Part shown: positions 8,866-16,639 of the stretch, in pieces
Layout: each line of letters starts with the position of its first letter
Position numbering within the stretch: the first letter of the stretch is position 1
NCBI RefSeq assembly: GCF_036746095.1
Contig: NZ_DAIOEU010000002.1
Location: 1 to 64,000 of the forward strand
Source: Dyella_B sp036746095
GTDB lineage: Bacteria > Pseudomonadota > Gammaproteobacteria > Xanthomonadales > Rhodanobacteraceae
Direction of reading: 5' to 3'
DNA: 64,000 nucleotides
The notes under the pieces: model-generated
What the model was told of the DNA's origin: nothing
The model's input: the letters and a program-made list of their open reading frames with translations, nothing else
Databases searched by the model: none
Translations under genes and position numbers: made by a program

Positions 8866-9228
8866 TCAGCGCGCCAGGGTGACGCTGGGCGCCATCGGCC
8901 GGCGGTCAGAAACTGACACGCTGAGTACGCCGAGCGCGATGCCGATCAACGCCAGTGCAAGACCGGAAGGCACATCGGAGAGGAACCGAACCAGCTTGGC
9001 GACGCCATACCAGGAATGCGGATTGGTCGCGAACTCGCAGGCGCCGGGGCAAACGCCGTGAATCCATGCCATCACTGGCGGCTGGCGGGTCCAGTGCCCG
9101 TCGTGCAGCCACTGCAAGCCCTGAAAACCCAGCCATAACACCGACGCCATGTTCAGCATCACCGCGGCCAGCCACAGCATGAAGGAACAGCCTTCACGGG
9201 CCAGTACTTCCAGGCGCTTCGTTGTCAT
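8866..9228 (-). CDS. hypothetical two-pass membrane protein, 120 aa
   Basis: Two hydrophobic segments (about residues 14-37 and 87-107) flank a loop containing GVCPGACEF, two cysteines three residues apart, which could form a disulfide or bind a metal. The orientation suggests the loop is periplasmic. It is on the same strand as the 70-aa gene but separated by about 50 bp. No family recognised. Confidence 0.6.
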   Translation of the reverse strand: MTTKRLEVLAREGCSFMLWLAAVMLNMASVLWLGFQGLQWLHDGHWTRQPPVMAWIHGVCPGACEFATNPHSWYGVAKLVRFLSDVPSGLALALIGIALGVLSVSVSDRRPMAPSVTLAR

Positions 9229-9417
9229 GGGCGTTCACCTGCGCATCGACGTTTGGATGCGAGGCATCATGCATAGGTCGTGCCTGTGCGTATTTGCGGC
9301 CGAATGCCGAGCATCAATATGTGACCCGGTATTCAAGCCGCGCCCCCGTGTCGCCGATATGCATTCAGGACCTCGCGCAACCGCGAGGCTTCGCACGCCA
9401 CACCAGGGGAAACGGCC

Positions 9418-9603
9418 ATGACCCTCTCGATAGTCGAAGAGCTGATGCTGCACAACCTTTCCTGTCCCCAATGCTGCGCCGGCGATCCATGCCTGGTCGC
9501 CGAACATATCGAAGACAGCTGGCCACGGCGCGTTGCGCTGGAAGCCGCGAGCAGCCTGCGCAGCATCACCATGCTGGAAGAACAGCACGTGCCTGCGCCC
9601 TGA
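9418..9603 (+). CDS. small Cys-rich protein, 61 aa (tentative)
   Basis: Begins MTLSIVEELMLHNLSC and contains CPQCCAGDPC, four cysteines in nine residues, a pattern suited to metal binding. AGGGGA lies seven bases before the ATG. The antisense strand is also open for 150 codons, so coding is not proven. Support comes from the ribosome binding site and the compact Cys motif. No family recognised. Confidence 0.42.
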   Translation: MTLSIVEELMLHNLSCPQCCAGDPCLVAEHIEDSWPRRVALEAASSLRSITMLEEQHVPAP

Positions 9604-9689
9604 TCCCGAAAAAAATATCGGCCTGATATGACATGCTTTTGGCCTGTCGGGAAATCCCTGGCGCCGGGGTAGCCGCTCTATATTCATCG

Positions 9690-9769
9690 GACATCCACCC
9701 TTAACAGTCTTCCCAGACTGATGGCGTTGGCAGTGATATTCCGCTTCTCACTGCCGCGCCTCTTTTTTT
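9690..9769 (+). ncRNA. candidate small RNA with two hairpins
   Basis: TATATT at 9679-9684 resembles a -10 box. About seven bases later a stretch of about 80 nt holds a perfect hairpin CAGTCT-TCCC-AGACTG (9705-9720) and a second stem GGCAGTGA/TCACTGCC (9729-9755). It ends in a run of seven T. No good -35 box was seen. It could also be the 3' end of the 61-aa gene transcript. Confidence 0.35.
9729..9768 (+). terminator. intrinsic terminator, plus strand
   Basis: Stem GGCAGTGA with TCACTGCC (8 bp, 11-base loop), followed by GCGCCTC and seven T. It must end a plus-strand transcript, so either the 61-aa gene or the candidate small RNA is real. Confidence 0.6.
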
Positions 9770-9920
9770 GCCTGCAATCTGCGTAACCCCCAACGGCCGC
9801 CTTTCCCGCGCAAGCGCACGGCTGCGCGGGAAATATCGCCCGCATTTACGGCAATGCTTGATCGTTCGTCATCCCGGCGAATGCCCACTGGCGACGAATC
9901 GGTAGCGTTGGATTCCGGGC

Positions 9921-12293
9921 TCAGAATTCAAACGCGGCCGATGCCGTCGGCATGGGCCGATCGCCGGCCAATCGCTGCGCGACATCGTGCGACTTCTGCC
10001 AGGAATCATCCTGCCCCAGCGCCTGATAGACGCGCGCCTCCACCCACGCCGCGCGCCAATCGGTACGGCTCCAGGAAGACAGCCGCCCGCTGATCGCCAC
10101 CGCCTGGTCCACCTGCCCCGCGGCCAGCAGCGCCAGCGCATAGGATTTGCCGGCGCTGACGATCACTTCCGGCACGCCGAGCTTGTCCGCCAGTTCCATC
10201 GCCTGCTTGAACTGCGCAAGGGCCTGGTCGTGCGCGCCATCGATCCACGCTTGCGCCGCCTGGGCGCGCAACACGTAGACATGCGTCCAATCGTTCTTCA
10301 CCGGCAGCTGCGTTTCCCACGCCAGCATGGCGGCAATCTCATGCTTGGCCTGGTCGCTCCTGCCCACACGCTGCAGCGCTGAAATGCGCAACAGCCACGC
10401 TTCGGCGTAATCGCGCTGATCGTCTTCCTGCAACGCCGGCGTCAGCGCATCGGCGGCAAGCGCATCTGCGCGCTCGTTGTCGCCGCGATCCAGCGCCAGG
10501 CGCGCCAGGCATTTGTTGACTTCGGCACGCAGCCCCGGCTCCTTGGCCGCATCGGCCTCGTGCAGTACCTCCTGGAACAGCGCCGATGCTTCGCCGGTGC
10601 GCCCGTTGTCAGCCAGCGCGGCGGCCCGCACCATGGCCAACTCGTGACGCATGTCGTCGCTGATGAAACCGAAATCCTTGGCTTTTTCTTGCAACGGCCA
10701 GAAACGGTCGGTGGTAGCCAATTCATCCGGAAACTTCAGCAACATCTGCTGCGCATAAGCCAGCGCATCCAGGATGGATGGCAACATCGAGCGCATGCCC
10801 ATGCCGACGAACTGATCGTATGCATGTTGCAGCAAGGTCACGGCGGCATCCGGCTGCGCGCGGCGCAAGGCAAGGCCGCCCATCGCCTGATCCGCCTTGG
10901 CTACGCCGACGAGATCGCCCGCCAGGTTGTAGTTGACGCGTGCGCGGCCCAGATCTGCGGTGGCCTCTTCCAATCGCCACAACTGCGTGTGGACATAGGA
11001 GCGCACCAGATACGCAGTTGCCAACGCCTCGAAGTCCTTCGGCCCGTGGGTACGACGTACGCCTTCAAGAATGCGCACGGCCTGTTCCAGCGCCGCTTCG
11101 CTCTCCGCAGTGCGGCGTTGATCCAGATAGAGCTGGCCAAGCACCGTAAGGATCTGCCCGCGCAATATGGGGTGCTGGCCGTCGGGCAGGCGTTTGAGCA
11201 AGGCCTCAAGCCGTTGCTCGCAGGTATCGTTGTGTCCTTCGTCGCAATCGATCGATGCCAAGGCGTAGGCGAGATCGGGCTTTTCGCGCAACGCCGGCGG
11301 CGCGTTTTCGAGCAGCTGTTTGGCCAGTTGCGGCTGGCCGGCCAGCCGCGTGGCATCGACCCGCTGCATGAATTCCTCCAGCGCATCGCCAGGCGCAGGC
11401 GCGGAAAGGCCGCCGCCATAACCCAGTTGCGCCAGCAGTTGATCGCTGGCTGCGCGTGTTGCCGCCAACACGTCGCTCGCGCTGGATTCGGCGGTCCAGC
11501 TGCGGCCGTCTTTGGCTTTGGCATGCAAGTGGATGTGCCAGCCATCGGCCGACAACTGCGCGCGCGGCTGGATCACCAGCGCAAAAGCGGAAAGCTTCGC
11601 GCCCGAGACACCGCCGTTCTCCTTGAGCAGCTCCAGCACTTCCTGGCTGCTTTCGGTCGGCACCCGCGCATCGCGCAGGCGATTGGCGAGCATGTCCATC
11701 ATCCCCAGGTGCAGCCATCGCCAGTCATCCGGCGCCTGCACGTCGACCGGCAGCACTACCGCCGCGCTGAGATTGAATTGAAAACTGGCCTTGGCCGCCC
11801 GGCCGCTGAGCAACTGCCAGCCGCCATATGCCAAGCCCAGCAGCAGCGTGAGCGCCAACGCGGCACGCAGCGAGCGACGTAGTGCCGGCGGCGGTAGTGG
11901 CTGGGGAGTGTCGGGTTTGGCAGGCGTCGCGTCGTCAAGCACCGCCTCTTGGGCAGGTTCGGCCGATAGCTGCAGTACCTGGGTCTGGAGCATCCAGCGA
12001 TAGCCCACGCGCGCCACCGTCCTGATGCAGCGCTGTTCGGCATCGCCGAGCGCGCGCCGCAAACGCACGATGGTTTGCGCAAGCAGGTTGTCGCTGACGT
12101 CGGCGCGGCCCCATACCGCGGAGATCAATTCATCCTTGCCGACCGGGCGCTCGCGATGCTCGACCAGATAGACCAGGCAGTCGAAAGCACTTGCGGCCAG
12201 TTCGACCGGCTCACCGTTACGGCTCAGCTCGCGCGCCAACGGATTGAGTTGGAATTCGCCGAAGCAAAAAACCATAGCCCCCTTTTCCGCCAT
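9921..12293 (-). CDS. winged-helix / transmembrane / TPR regulator (CadC-like layout)
   Basis: A 790-aa protein. Residues about 8-100 form an OmpR/PhoB-type DNA-binding domain, with FGEFQLNPLARELSRNGEPV, the recognition region VSDNLLAQTIVRLRRALG and wing VARVGYRWM. A single membrane helix follows (about 145-165, ALALTLLLGLAYGGWQLL). The large remaining region has repeated TPR-like helices. The layout is that of membrane-tethered one-component regulators like CadC, with a TPR sensory part. Such genes are numerous in Xanthomonadales. The signal and target are unknown; the type IV pilin gene follows upstream on the same strand. Confidence 0.85.
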   Translation of the reverse strand: MAEKGAMVFCFGEFQLNPLARELSRNGEPVELAASAFDCLVYLVEHRERPVGKDELISAVWGRADVSDNLLAQTIVRLRRALGDAEQRCIRTVARVGYRWMLQTQVLQLSAEPAQEAVLDDATPAKPDTPQPLPPPALRRSLRAALALTLLLGLAYGGWQLLSGRAAKASFQFNLSAAVVLPVDVQAPDDWRWLHLGMMDMLANRLRDARVPTESSQEVLELLKENGGVSGAKLSAFALVIQPRAQLSADGWHIHLHAKAKDGRSWTAESSASDVLAATRAASDQLLAQLGYGGGLSAPAPGDALEEFMQRVDATRLAGQPQLAKQLLENAPPALREKPDLAYALASIDCDEGHNDTCEQRLEALLKRLPDGQHPILRGQILTVLGQLYLDQRRTAESEAALEQAVRILEGVRRTHGPKDFEALATAYLVRSYVHTQLWRLEEATADLGRARVNYNLAGDLVGVAKADQAMGGLALRRAQPDAAVTLLQHAYDQFVGMGMRSMLPSILDALAYAQQMLLKFPDELATTDRFWPLQEKAKDFGFISDDMRHELAMVRAAALADNGRTGEASALFQEVLHEADAAKEPGLRAEVNKCLARLALDRGDNERADALAADALTPALQEDDQRDYAEAWLLRISALQRVGRSDQAKHEIAAMLAWETQLPVKNDWTHVYVLRAQAAQAWIDGAHDQALAQFKQAMELADKLGVPEVIVSAGKSYALALLAAGQVDQAVAISGRLSSWSRTDWRAAWVEARVYQALGQDDSWQKSHDVAQRLAGDRPMPTASAAFEF

Positions 12294-12520
12294 ACGCCTG
12301 TCTGCACCGACCCCATTTGGGGAAATGATACATGCCTGGTGACAAGCGCTGGCTGTGGCAGGTAAGGCAGTACGAGACGGCGGACCGAAGTCATTCGCCC
12401 GATAGCGCCCATTCGCGTGCCCGCGAAATGCCGATGGGAGAAAAAAGGCCGCCCGCGACGGTCGACATCATTCGATCAATGTGAGCCACGCGTAACGCCC
12501 CTGTTGCATGTCGTCATGGC

Positions 12521-12940
12521 TCACCAGGCGGTTATGGAAGCGCAGTTGCCGGACAGGGATCCCGTTGCCGTGCTGTCCAGCTTCAGCTCACAGGTCGCAA
12601 GCGAACCACCGAGGCCTTGCGCCGTCAGCGTATACGTCGTGGCGGAAGAATTGAGTATGTAGGTGAAATAGTTTGCCTGCGAGGGCACCCATCCCTTGTA
12701 CGCAGCTTCAATGGCCCGGGTCGTGATGTTGCTGTGGGTGCCGTACACCAGATTGCGCTGCAACTCGTTTTCGAGATTGAGCGCCAGCGCGGTGAGATCG
12801 GCCTTGGCCGCCTGCACTTTCGCGCGAGTGATGTATGTGCCGTAGGCACTCACCGCGATCGAAGCCAGGATGGCGATGATCACCATCACCACCATCAACT
12901 CGGTCAAGGTAAAGCCGCGCGGCAAGCGTCTAGTGGTCAT
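12521..12940 (-). CDS. type IV pilin major-subunit-like protein (PilE/PilA type)
   Basis: A 139-aa prepilin. Leader MTTRRLPRG is cut before Phe10, giving the FTLTELMVVMVIIAILASIA pilin helix with the conserved Glu five residues after cleavage. A YGTYITRAKV link and a globular domain follow. Two cysteines in the C-terminal third (LATCELKLD and SGNCASITAW) would form the D-loop disulfide. I chose the ATG at 12940 because translation then starts at the short prepilin leader; AAGGGA lies seven bases upstream. It is divergent from the roadblock/GTPase cluster. Confidence 0.9.
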   Translation of the reverse strand: MTTRRLPRGFTLTELMVVMVIIAILASIAVSAYGTYITRAKVQAAKADLTALALNLENELQRNLVYGTHSNITTRAIEAAYKGWVPSQANYFTYILNSSATTYTLTAQGLGGSLATCELKLDSTATGSLSGNCASITAW

Positions 12941-12997
12941 GAGGATTTCCCTTGCTTTGCGTGCGTTACATGAGCATCGCCGTGCGGCCCGCGCAAC

Positions 12998-13029
12998 CCG
13001 GTTCCCGGCGGCAGCGCCCCGGGAACCGG
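12998..13029 (-). promoter_or_regulatory. 11-bp perfect hairpin in the pilin leader
   Basis: CCGGTTCCCGG and CCGGGAACCGG surround a 10-base loop, 57 bp upstream of the pilin start codon. No T-run follows on either strand. It may be an untranslated-leader structure affecting pilin mRNA or a dispersed palindrome. Confidence 0.4.
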
Positions 13030-13225
13030 CGATGCAAACCTGACGTGCATGAGTCCTTGCTGCGCTGTTTTTTTTCCATAGCGAATGGCATGCATTGGCG
13101 CGATCGGCTGGTGAAAATCGTAGGCCGGCATGACCCAGCAAGCCATGGCATTACGCAGCCCAATCTCTGTCACAGTGGGACACACGACACATTATTTTTC
13201 CCGTTATTTCCGCGGCAAATGCCGA

Positions 13226-13270
13226 TGACCCCAAGTGACAGTTAATCGAGCCGCAAAGGCGATGGCCGTC
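13226..13270 (+). promoter_or_regulatory. conserved upstream block, copy 1 (roadblock/GTPase cluster)
   Basis: TGACCC, four bases, TGACAGTTAATCGA, then GCGAT-GCCGTC. The same arrangement occurs at 19039-19082 before the orphan paralogue of the 310-aa gene. It is probably a promoter or regulator site shared by the two loci; it lies about 110 bp before the roadblock gene. Confidence 0.6.
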
Positions 13271-13381
13271 ACTCGCGCGTAAGGCGATCATGCGCGCCAT
13301 ATCGCGAGCGCGCTCAAGCGACATGGACATCGCACTGCGTTCGTCACGACTTTGGACAGTCATGCCGCCTGGTTGGAACAC

Positions 13382-13810
13382 ATGCACGAACCCCTTGCAG
13401 CCCATGCCGCCTTTCGCAGGCTGGCGGAGCTCCGCGCAATCTGCGACCGCGAATTGGCCGAGCTTTGCCAGCAATATCCCGAAATCAGCCTGGCTGTGGT
13501 CGCCACAGCCGATGCACGCCTCATCAGCATGCGTTCTTCCATCATCCACGATGGCAACCGCATTGCCGCCATGACCGGCGCGCTGCTTGGCTTGTGCGAA
13601 TCGCTGGCGCGCGAGCTTGCCGGCGGCAGTTGCCAATCGACCGTGGTCTCGATGGAACAGTACACCTGCATCATCGTGCGCATCGCCGATCCGCGTCATC
13701 CGCTCGCGCTGGCGATCGGCGTGGGGCACAACATTCTTTTGGCCCTGTCGCGCCGCGTGGCGCTGGATCTGGCCACGCGCATTTCCTTGCATTTGCAGAA
13801 CGTGGCGTAA
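13382..13810 (+). CDS. roadblock/LC7 domain protein (MglB-like)
   Basis: A 142-aa protein with the roadblock alpha-beta fold: helix FRRLAELRAICDREL, a central sheet with SLAVVATADARLISMRSS and helix AAMTGALLGLCESLAREL, then VSMEQYTCIIVRI and a closing helix. Roadblock proteins act as GTPase-activating or scaffold partners of Ras-like MglA GTPases. An MglA-like gene lies 1.1 kb downstream in the same cluster. Start chosen at the ATG 13382 (TGGAAC upstream); a TTG at 13352 would add ten residues. It is the first gene of a plus-strand group. Confidence 0.8.
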   Translation: MHEPLAAHAAFRRLAELRAICDRELAELCQQYPEISLAVVATADARLISMRSSIIHDGNRIAAMTGALLGLCESLARELAGGSCQSTVVSMEQYTCIIVRIADPRHPLALAIGVGHNILLALSRRVALDLATRISLHLQNVA

Positions 13811-13855
13811 GCACGCGCCACGCTTCTGCGCCGTCCTATTGATGGAACGAACGAC

Positions 13856-13993
13856 ATGACTCATTTCAGCCCCGCAATGTTGCGCACCATCGACGGCTAC
13901 GTCGCCAGCGCCCTGGTCGACGAAAGCGGCATCGGCCTGGCGATGGCACGTCATCAGCTGAACGCGTTCGAGAAGACGCTCGACTTTTCCTGA
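13856..13993 (+). pseudogene. 45-aa roadblock-like remnant, probable internal deletion
   Basis: Translates as MTHFSPAMLRTIDGYVASAL, VDESGIGL, then AMARHQLNAFEKTLDFS and stop. The first part resembles the N-terminal strand/helix of a roadblock protein, with IDGYVASALVDESG. The last part resembles the C-terminal helix of the same family. The central core of about 70 residues is missing without loss of frame. GGAACGA precedes the ATG, so a short peptide could still be made. The reading as a deletion product is inference from memory of related operons. Confidence 0.5.
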
Positions 13994-14008
13994 GCGGAAA
14001 CCAAACCC

Positions 14009-14941
14009 ATGCACATCAAGCTCGGCACGGCAGGTCTTTCCGAAGCGCTGGAATTGCGCCTGTCGCTGGCGTGCGGACTGCTGGCCGCATCGCAGATCCA
14101 CATTGAAATCCAGGATTGGCGCGGCAACGAAAGCGACCTCCTGATTGTCGATATCGATAGCGGCCATGGCCGCCTGGCTTACGAAATGGCCACGCGACGC
14201 AAGCTGCCGTTGATGGTGTTTCCGCGCAGCGGCGACAACGAAACGCCCTATACGTCCCGGCTCGATCGCGATGCACCGGCGGCGGCCATCGCACGCGCGC
14301 TGCAGGAAAAACTGCAGCCTGCATCGGAACCGAGCTCCGATGATGTGCAGGGCCTGCTCGGCATCTGCATTCGCGAGTCCGGCTGCAATCAGGATCTGTT
14401 GGTCAAGCGCGGCAACATCGGGATGATCCTGCGGCATGCGGCAGGCCGCATCCTTACGCGCTCGGTCAGCGATCTGCCGGCGCTGGAAGCGCGCTTGCTG
14501 GAAAACACCTGGCTGTGCATGGCGCGCCCGGCGAACGATCCGTATGCCAACGAGTGGCTGGTATCGCGCAGCCTGGAAAGTTTCCTGATCAAGGCATGCA
14601 TGCGGCATCAGGCCAGCCTGCCTTCGCTCGGTGGCAAGCTGTATCGACTCACGCGCTGGCCGGACCTGGGCGGCGTCACGGAGAACGAGGAAGCGTTGCG
14701 CCTTTCCGCGCTGCTGCAACGTTCTGCGTGGTCGGCCGACACGTTGGCGCAACACACCGGCATCGCCACGGGCTGCATCAATGCGTTCCTCTGGGCGACG
14801 CTGGCCAGCGGTGCGCTCGCCTGCGCCGATGAGAGCGCGGTGGCCTTCATGGTCCAGCCGGCGCCAACCACCCTGTCTTCTTCCCTCCTTCAACGCGTCG
14901 CACGCCACTTCGGGCTGAAGCTCGGTTATTCGCATGCTTGA
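14009..14941 (+). CDS. unknown 310-aa protein of the roadblock/GTPase cluster
   Basis: No named family recognised. The N-terminal 100 residues look alpha/beta, with LIVDIDSGHGRLAYEMA recalling the strand-Asp-helix of a receiver-like fold. VQGLLGICI introduces a second domain. A C-terminal helical part (WSADTLAQHTGIATGC, NAFLWATLASG) has a winged-helix appearance. It overlaps the GTPase gene by 8 bp, so translation is coupled and joint function likely. A paralogue is encoded at 19222-20133; both keep GL-ELR-LAC, D-L-V-D-DS, GLLGIC, SFLI-AC-RH and A-RLS. It may be an effector or localisation partner of the GTPase (inference). Confidence 0.75.
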   Translation: MHIKLGTAGLSEALELRLSLACGLLAASQIHIEIQDWRGNESDLLIVDIDSGHGRLAYEMATRRKLPLMVFPRSGDNETPYTSRLDRDAPAAAIARALQEKLQPASEPSSDDVQGLLGICIRESGCNQDLLVKRGNIGMILRHAAGRILTRSVSDLPALEARLLENTWLCMARPANDPYANEWLVSRSLESFLIKACMRHQASLPSLGGKLYRLTRWPDLGGVTENEEALRLSALLQRSAWSADTLAQHTGIATGCINAFLWATLASGALACADESAVAFMVQPAPTTLSSSLLQRVARHFGLKLGYSHA

Positions 14942-15464
14942 TTCTGAAAAGACCATCAAACTCCTGTTCGTCGGCCCACTCGGCTCCGGCAAGACCACGG
15001 CCATTCGCGCCATTTCCGATACCCCTCCGGTGTCGTCGGAAGTGCCATGGATGGAGGCCAGGGCCGGTGAAAAAACCAGTACGACGGTTGCGCTCGACTA
15101 CAGCACCATCCAGCTCAACCCCGACGAGACCTTGCACGTGTACGGCCTGCCGGGTCAGCAATACCTTGATTTCATGGGCCCGATCGTCGGCCCCGGCGCA
15201 CTCGGCGCCGTGCTGCTGCTTGATGCTTCCTCGCAAACCCTGGCCCAGGATTGCCGCGCGGCAGTGGAGCAAGTGGCGCGTATCGATCCCAACCTCAGGT
15301 TCGTGATCGGCATCAGCAAGAGCGACATCACTCCCAGCTTTTCGATGGAAACGATGTACGCGCTTGCGCGTCGCATGAGTCTGTTCGTACCCATTTTTTG
15401 TATCGATCCGCGCGATCCTGCGCAGGTCAGGCAGTTGGTGAAGGCGTTGCTGTATGTGCTTTGA
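14934..15464 (+). CDS. MglA-like small GTPase
   Basis: A 176-aa Ras-like GTPase. It has a P-loop GPLGSGKT at residues 14-21, a G3-region GLPGQQ at 71-76 (classical DxxG replaced by YGLPGQ, as in several bacterial MglA-like proteins), and SKSD at 128-131 standing in for the NKxD guanine-specificity motif. Closely related single-domain GTPases work with roadblock partners to set cell polarity or control type IV pili and secretion. Here a roadblock gene lies in the same operon and a pilin gene is divergent, so a polarity or pilus switch is a reasonable inference. It starts 8 bp inside the 310-aa gene. Confidence 0.85.
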   Translation: MLDSEKTIKLLFVGPLGSGKTTAIRAISDTPPVSSEVPWMEARAGEKTSTTVALDYSTIQLNPDETLHVYGLPGQQYLDFMGPIVGPGALGAVLLLDASSQTLAQDCRAAVEQVARIDPNLRFVIGISKSDITPSFSMETMYALARRMSLFVPIFCIDPRDPAQVRQLVKALLYVL

Positions 15465-15488
15465 ATCGGCAATTCGAGCCCTTCTGGC

Positions 15489-15517
15489 CGTCATTCCCGC
15501 GAAAGCAGGAATGATGG
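15489..15517. repeat. single degenerate REP unit
   Basis: CGTCATTCCCGCGAAAGC followed by AGGAATGATGG: one palindrome of the family that occurs as inverted pairs at 29204, 33961 and 42308. It is located between the GTPase gene and the convergent AraC gene. Confidence 0.65.
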
Positions 15518-15598
15518 CCATCGGTACGAATGGAATTTTCATTCCAGCCTACGCCCCTCACTCCAACCCTTCCCCCAAAGAGAGGGAGCCGTTGTCGA

Positions 15599-16639
15599 TC
15601 ACGCCACCTGCACCAACCCACGCTCCAGCTTGTACGGCAACTTCGCCCGGTACTGGCTCGGCGACTCGCCCGTCCAACGCCGGAACGCACGCGTCAAATT
15701 GGCGGCATCCGAATAGCCGCGGCGGTTGGCGATCTCGTCGATCGTCATCGTCGTGTTCAACACGTCACGCAGCACTTCCTGCTTGCGCGCCTCGTCCACC
15801 AACTGGCGGAAGTTGAAGCCCAGGTGGCGCAGCTTGCGCTTCAGCGTGCGGCTGGACATGCACAAGGCTTGCGCCACTTCTTCCATGCCGAGGTAGGTGC
15901 CGTCTTCCAGCGGCAGCAGGCCCTTGATGCGTGCGATCAGGCAGTTGTTCTGGCCGAGCGAAATGCGCTCGCGCTCGCAATGCTGCTTCACCTGGTTCAG
16001 CACCAGCGTGTGCGCGGTGGGCAGCGGCAGGTCGAGGTAGGCGCTGGGCATGCGCACTTGGCACAGGCCGGTGGCGAAGCGCACTTTCGGCAGGCGCTCA
16101 GCGTAGGCGGCGAGGTAGGACGGCTCTTCGTCCTTGAACCACATCTCCACCTCGGGCAGCTCCTGCTGCGTCAGTTGCGCGGCGAGGCGCGCGGTCATGG
16201 TGGCCACGCGCTCCAGTCCGAAACTGCGCATGAGGGCACCGGGGGCCAGGTCCTGGATATTCAGCTCGGCCAGCCCGTCGTGTTCATGCAGGTAGATGCA
16301 GAAACCGGTGGTGCGCACGTCCAGGTAGCCGGTCCACAGGCGCAACGCATCGCGCAGGGTGCTGCAGCTCATCAGCCCCAATCCCAGGATGCCGTGCCAG
16401 GTCAAAGTGCAACGCAGGCCGAGCTCGAACCCGAGCCCTTTGTTGCCGGTCAAGCGCATGGCGTTTTCGCTCAAGGCGGCGTCTTGCTGTGTAGTGAGAC
16501 GAAGATCGCCTTTCAGTTGGGCCGACCCGATGCCCGTCTCGGCCAGGGCCTGGTCCGCGCCGATACCCAACTGCTCCAGGTACTCAAGCAACCCAATCGC
16601 ATACTCCGCCGAGACGTCGCCCCGGTACCACTCGTTCAT
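15599..16639 (-). CDS. AraC family transcriptional regulator
   Basis: A 346-aa regulator with the long N-terminal domain of the OruR/ArgR-type AraC group (ligand-binding, about residues 20-210). A C-terminal AraC DNA-binding domain holds two helix-turn-helices: MEEVAQALCMSSRTLKRKL (first) and IDEIANRRGYSDAANLTRAF (second), ending FRRWTGESPSQYRAKLPY. The ligand and target genes are unknown. It is transcribed away from the 957-bp gap to its right and converges on the GTPase cluster. Confidence 0.9.
   Translation of the reverse strand: MNEWYRGDVSAEYAIGLLEYLEQLGIGADQALAETGIGSAQLKGDLRLTTQQDAALSENAMRLTGNKGLGFELGLRCTLTWHGILGLGLMSCSTLRDALRLWTGYLDVRTTGFCIYLHEHDGLAELNIQDLAPGALMRSFGLERVATMTARLAAQLTQQELPEVEMWFKDEEPSYLAAYAERLPKVRFATGLCQVRMPSAYLDLPLPTAHTLVLNQVKQHCERERISLGQNNCLIARIKGLLPLEDGTYLGMEEVAQALCMSSRTLKRKLRHLGFNFRQLVDEARKQEVLRDVLNTTMTIDEIANRRGYSDAANLTRAFRRWTGESPSQYRAKLPYKLERGLVQVA

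Noticed and set aside
9235..9687. Minus-strand 150-codon frame opposite the small Cys-rich gene
   Set aside because: No ribosome binding site or family-like sequence; the plus-strand terminator downstream favours plus transcription here.
13151..15013. A 620-codon minus-strand frame across the roadblock/GTPase cluster
   Set aside because: It would negate four plus-strand genes, two with clear family motifs and coupled translation.
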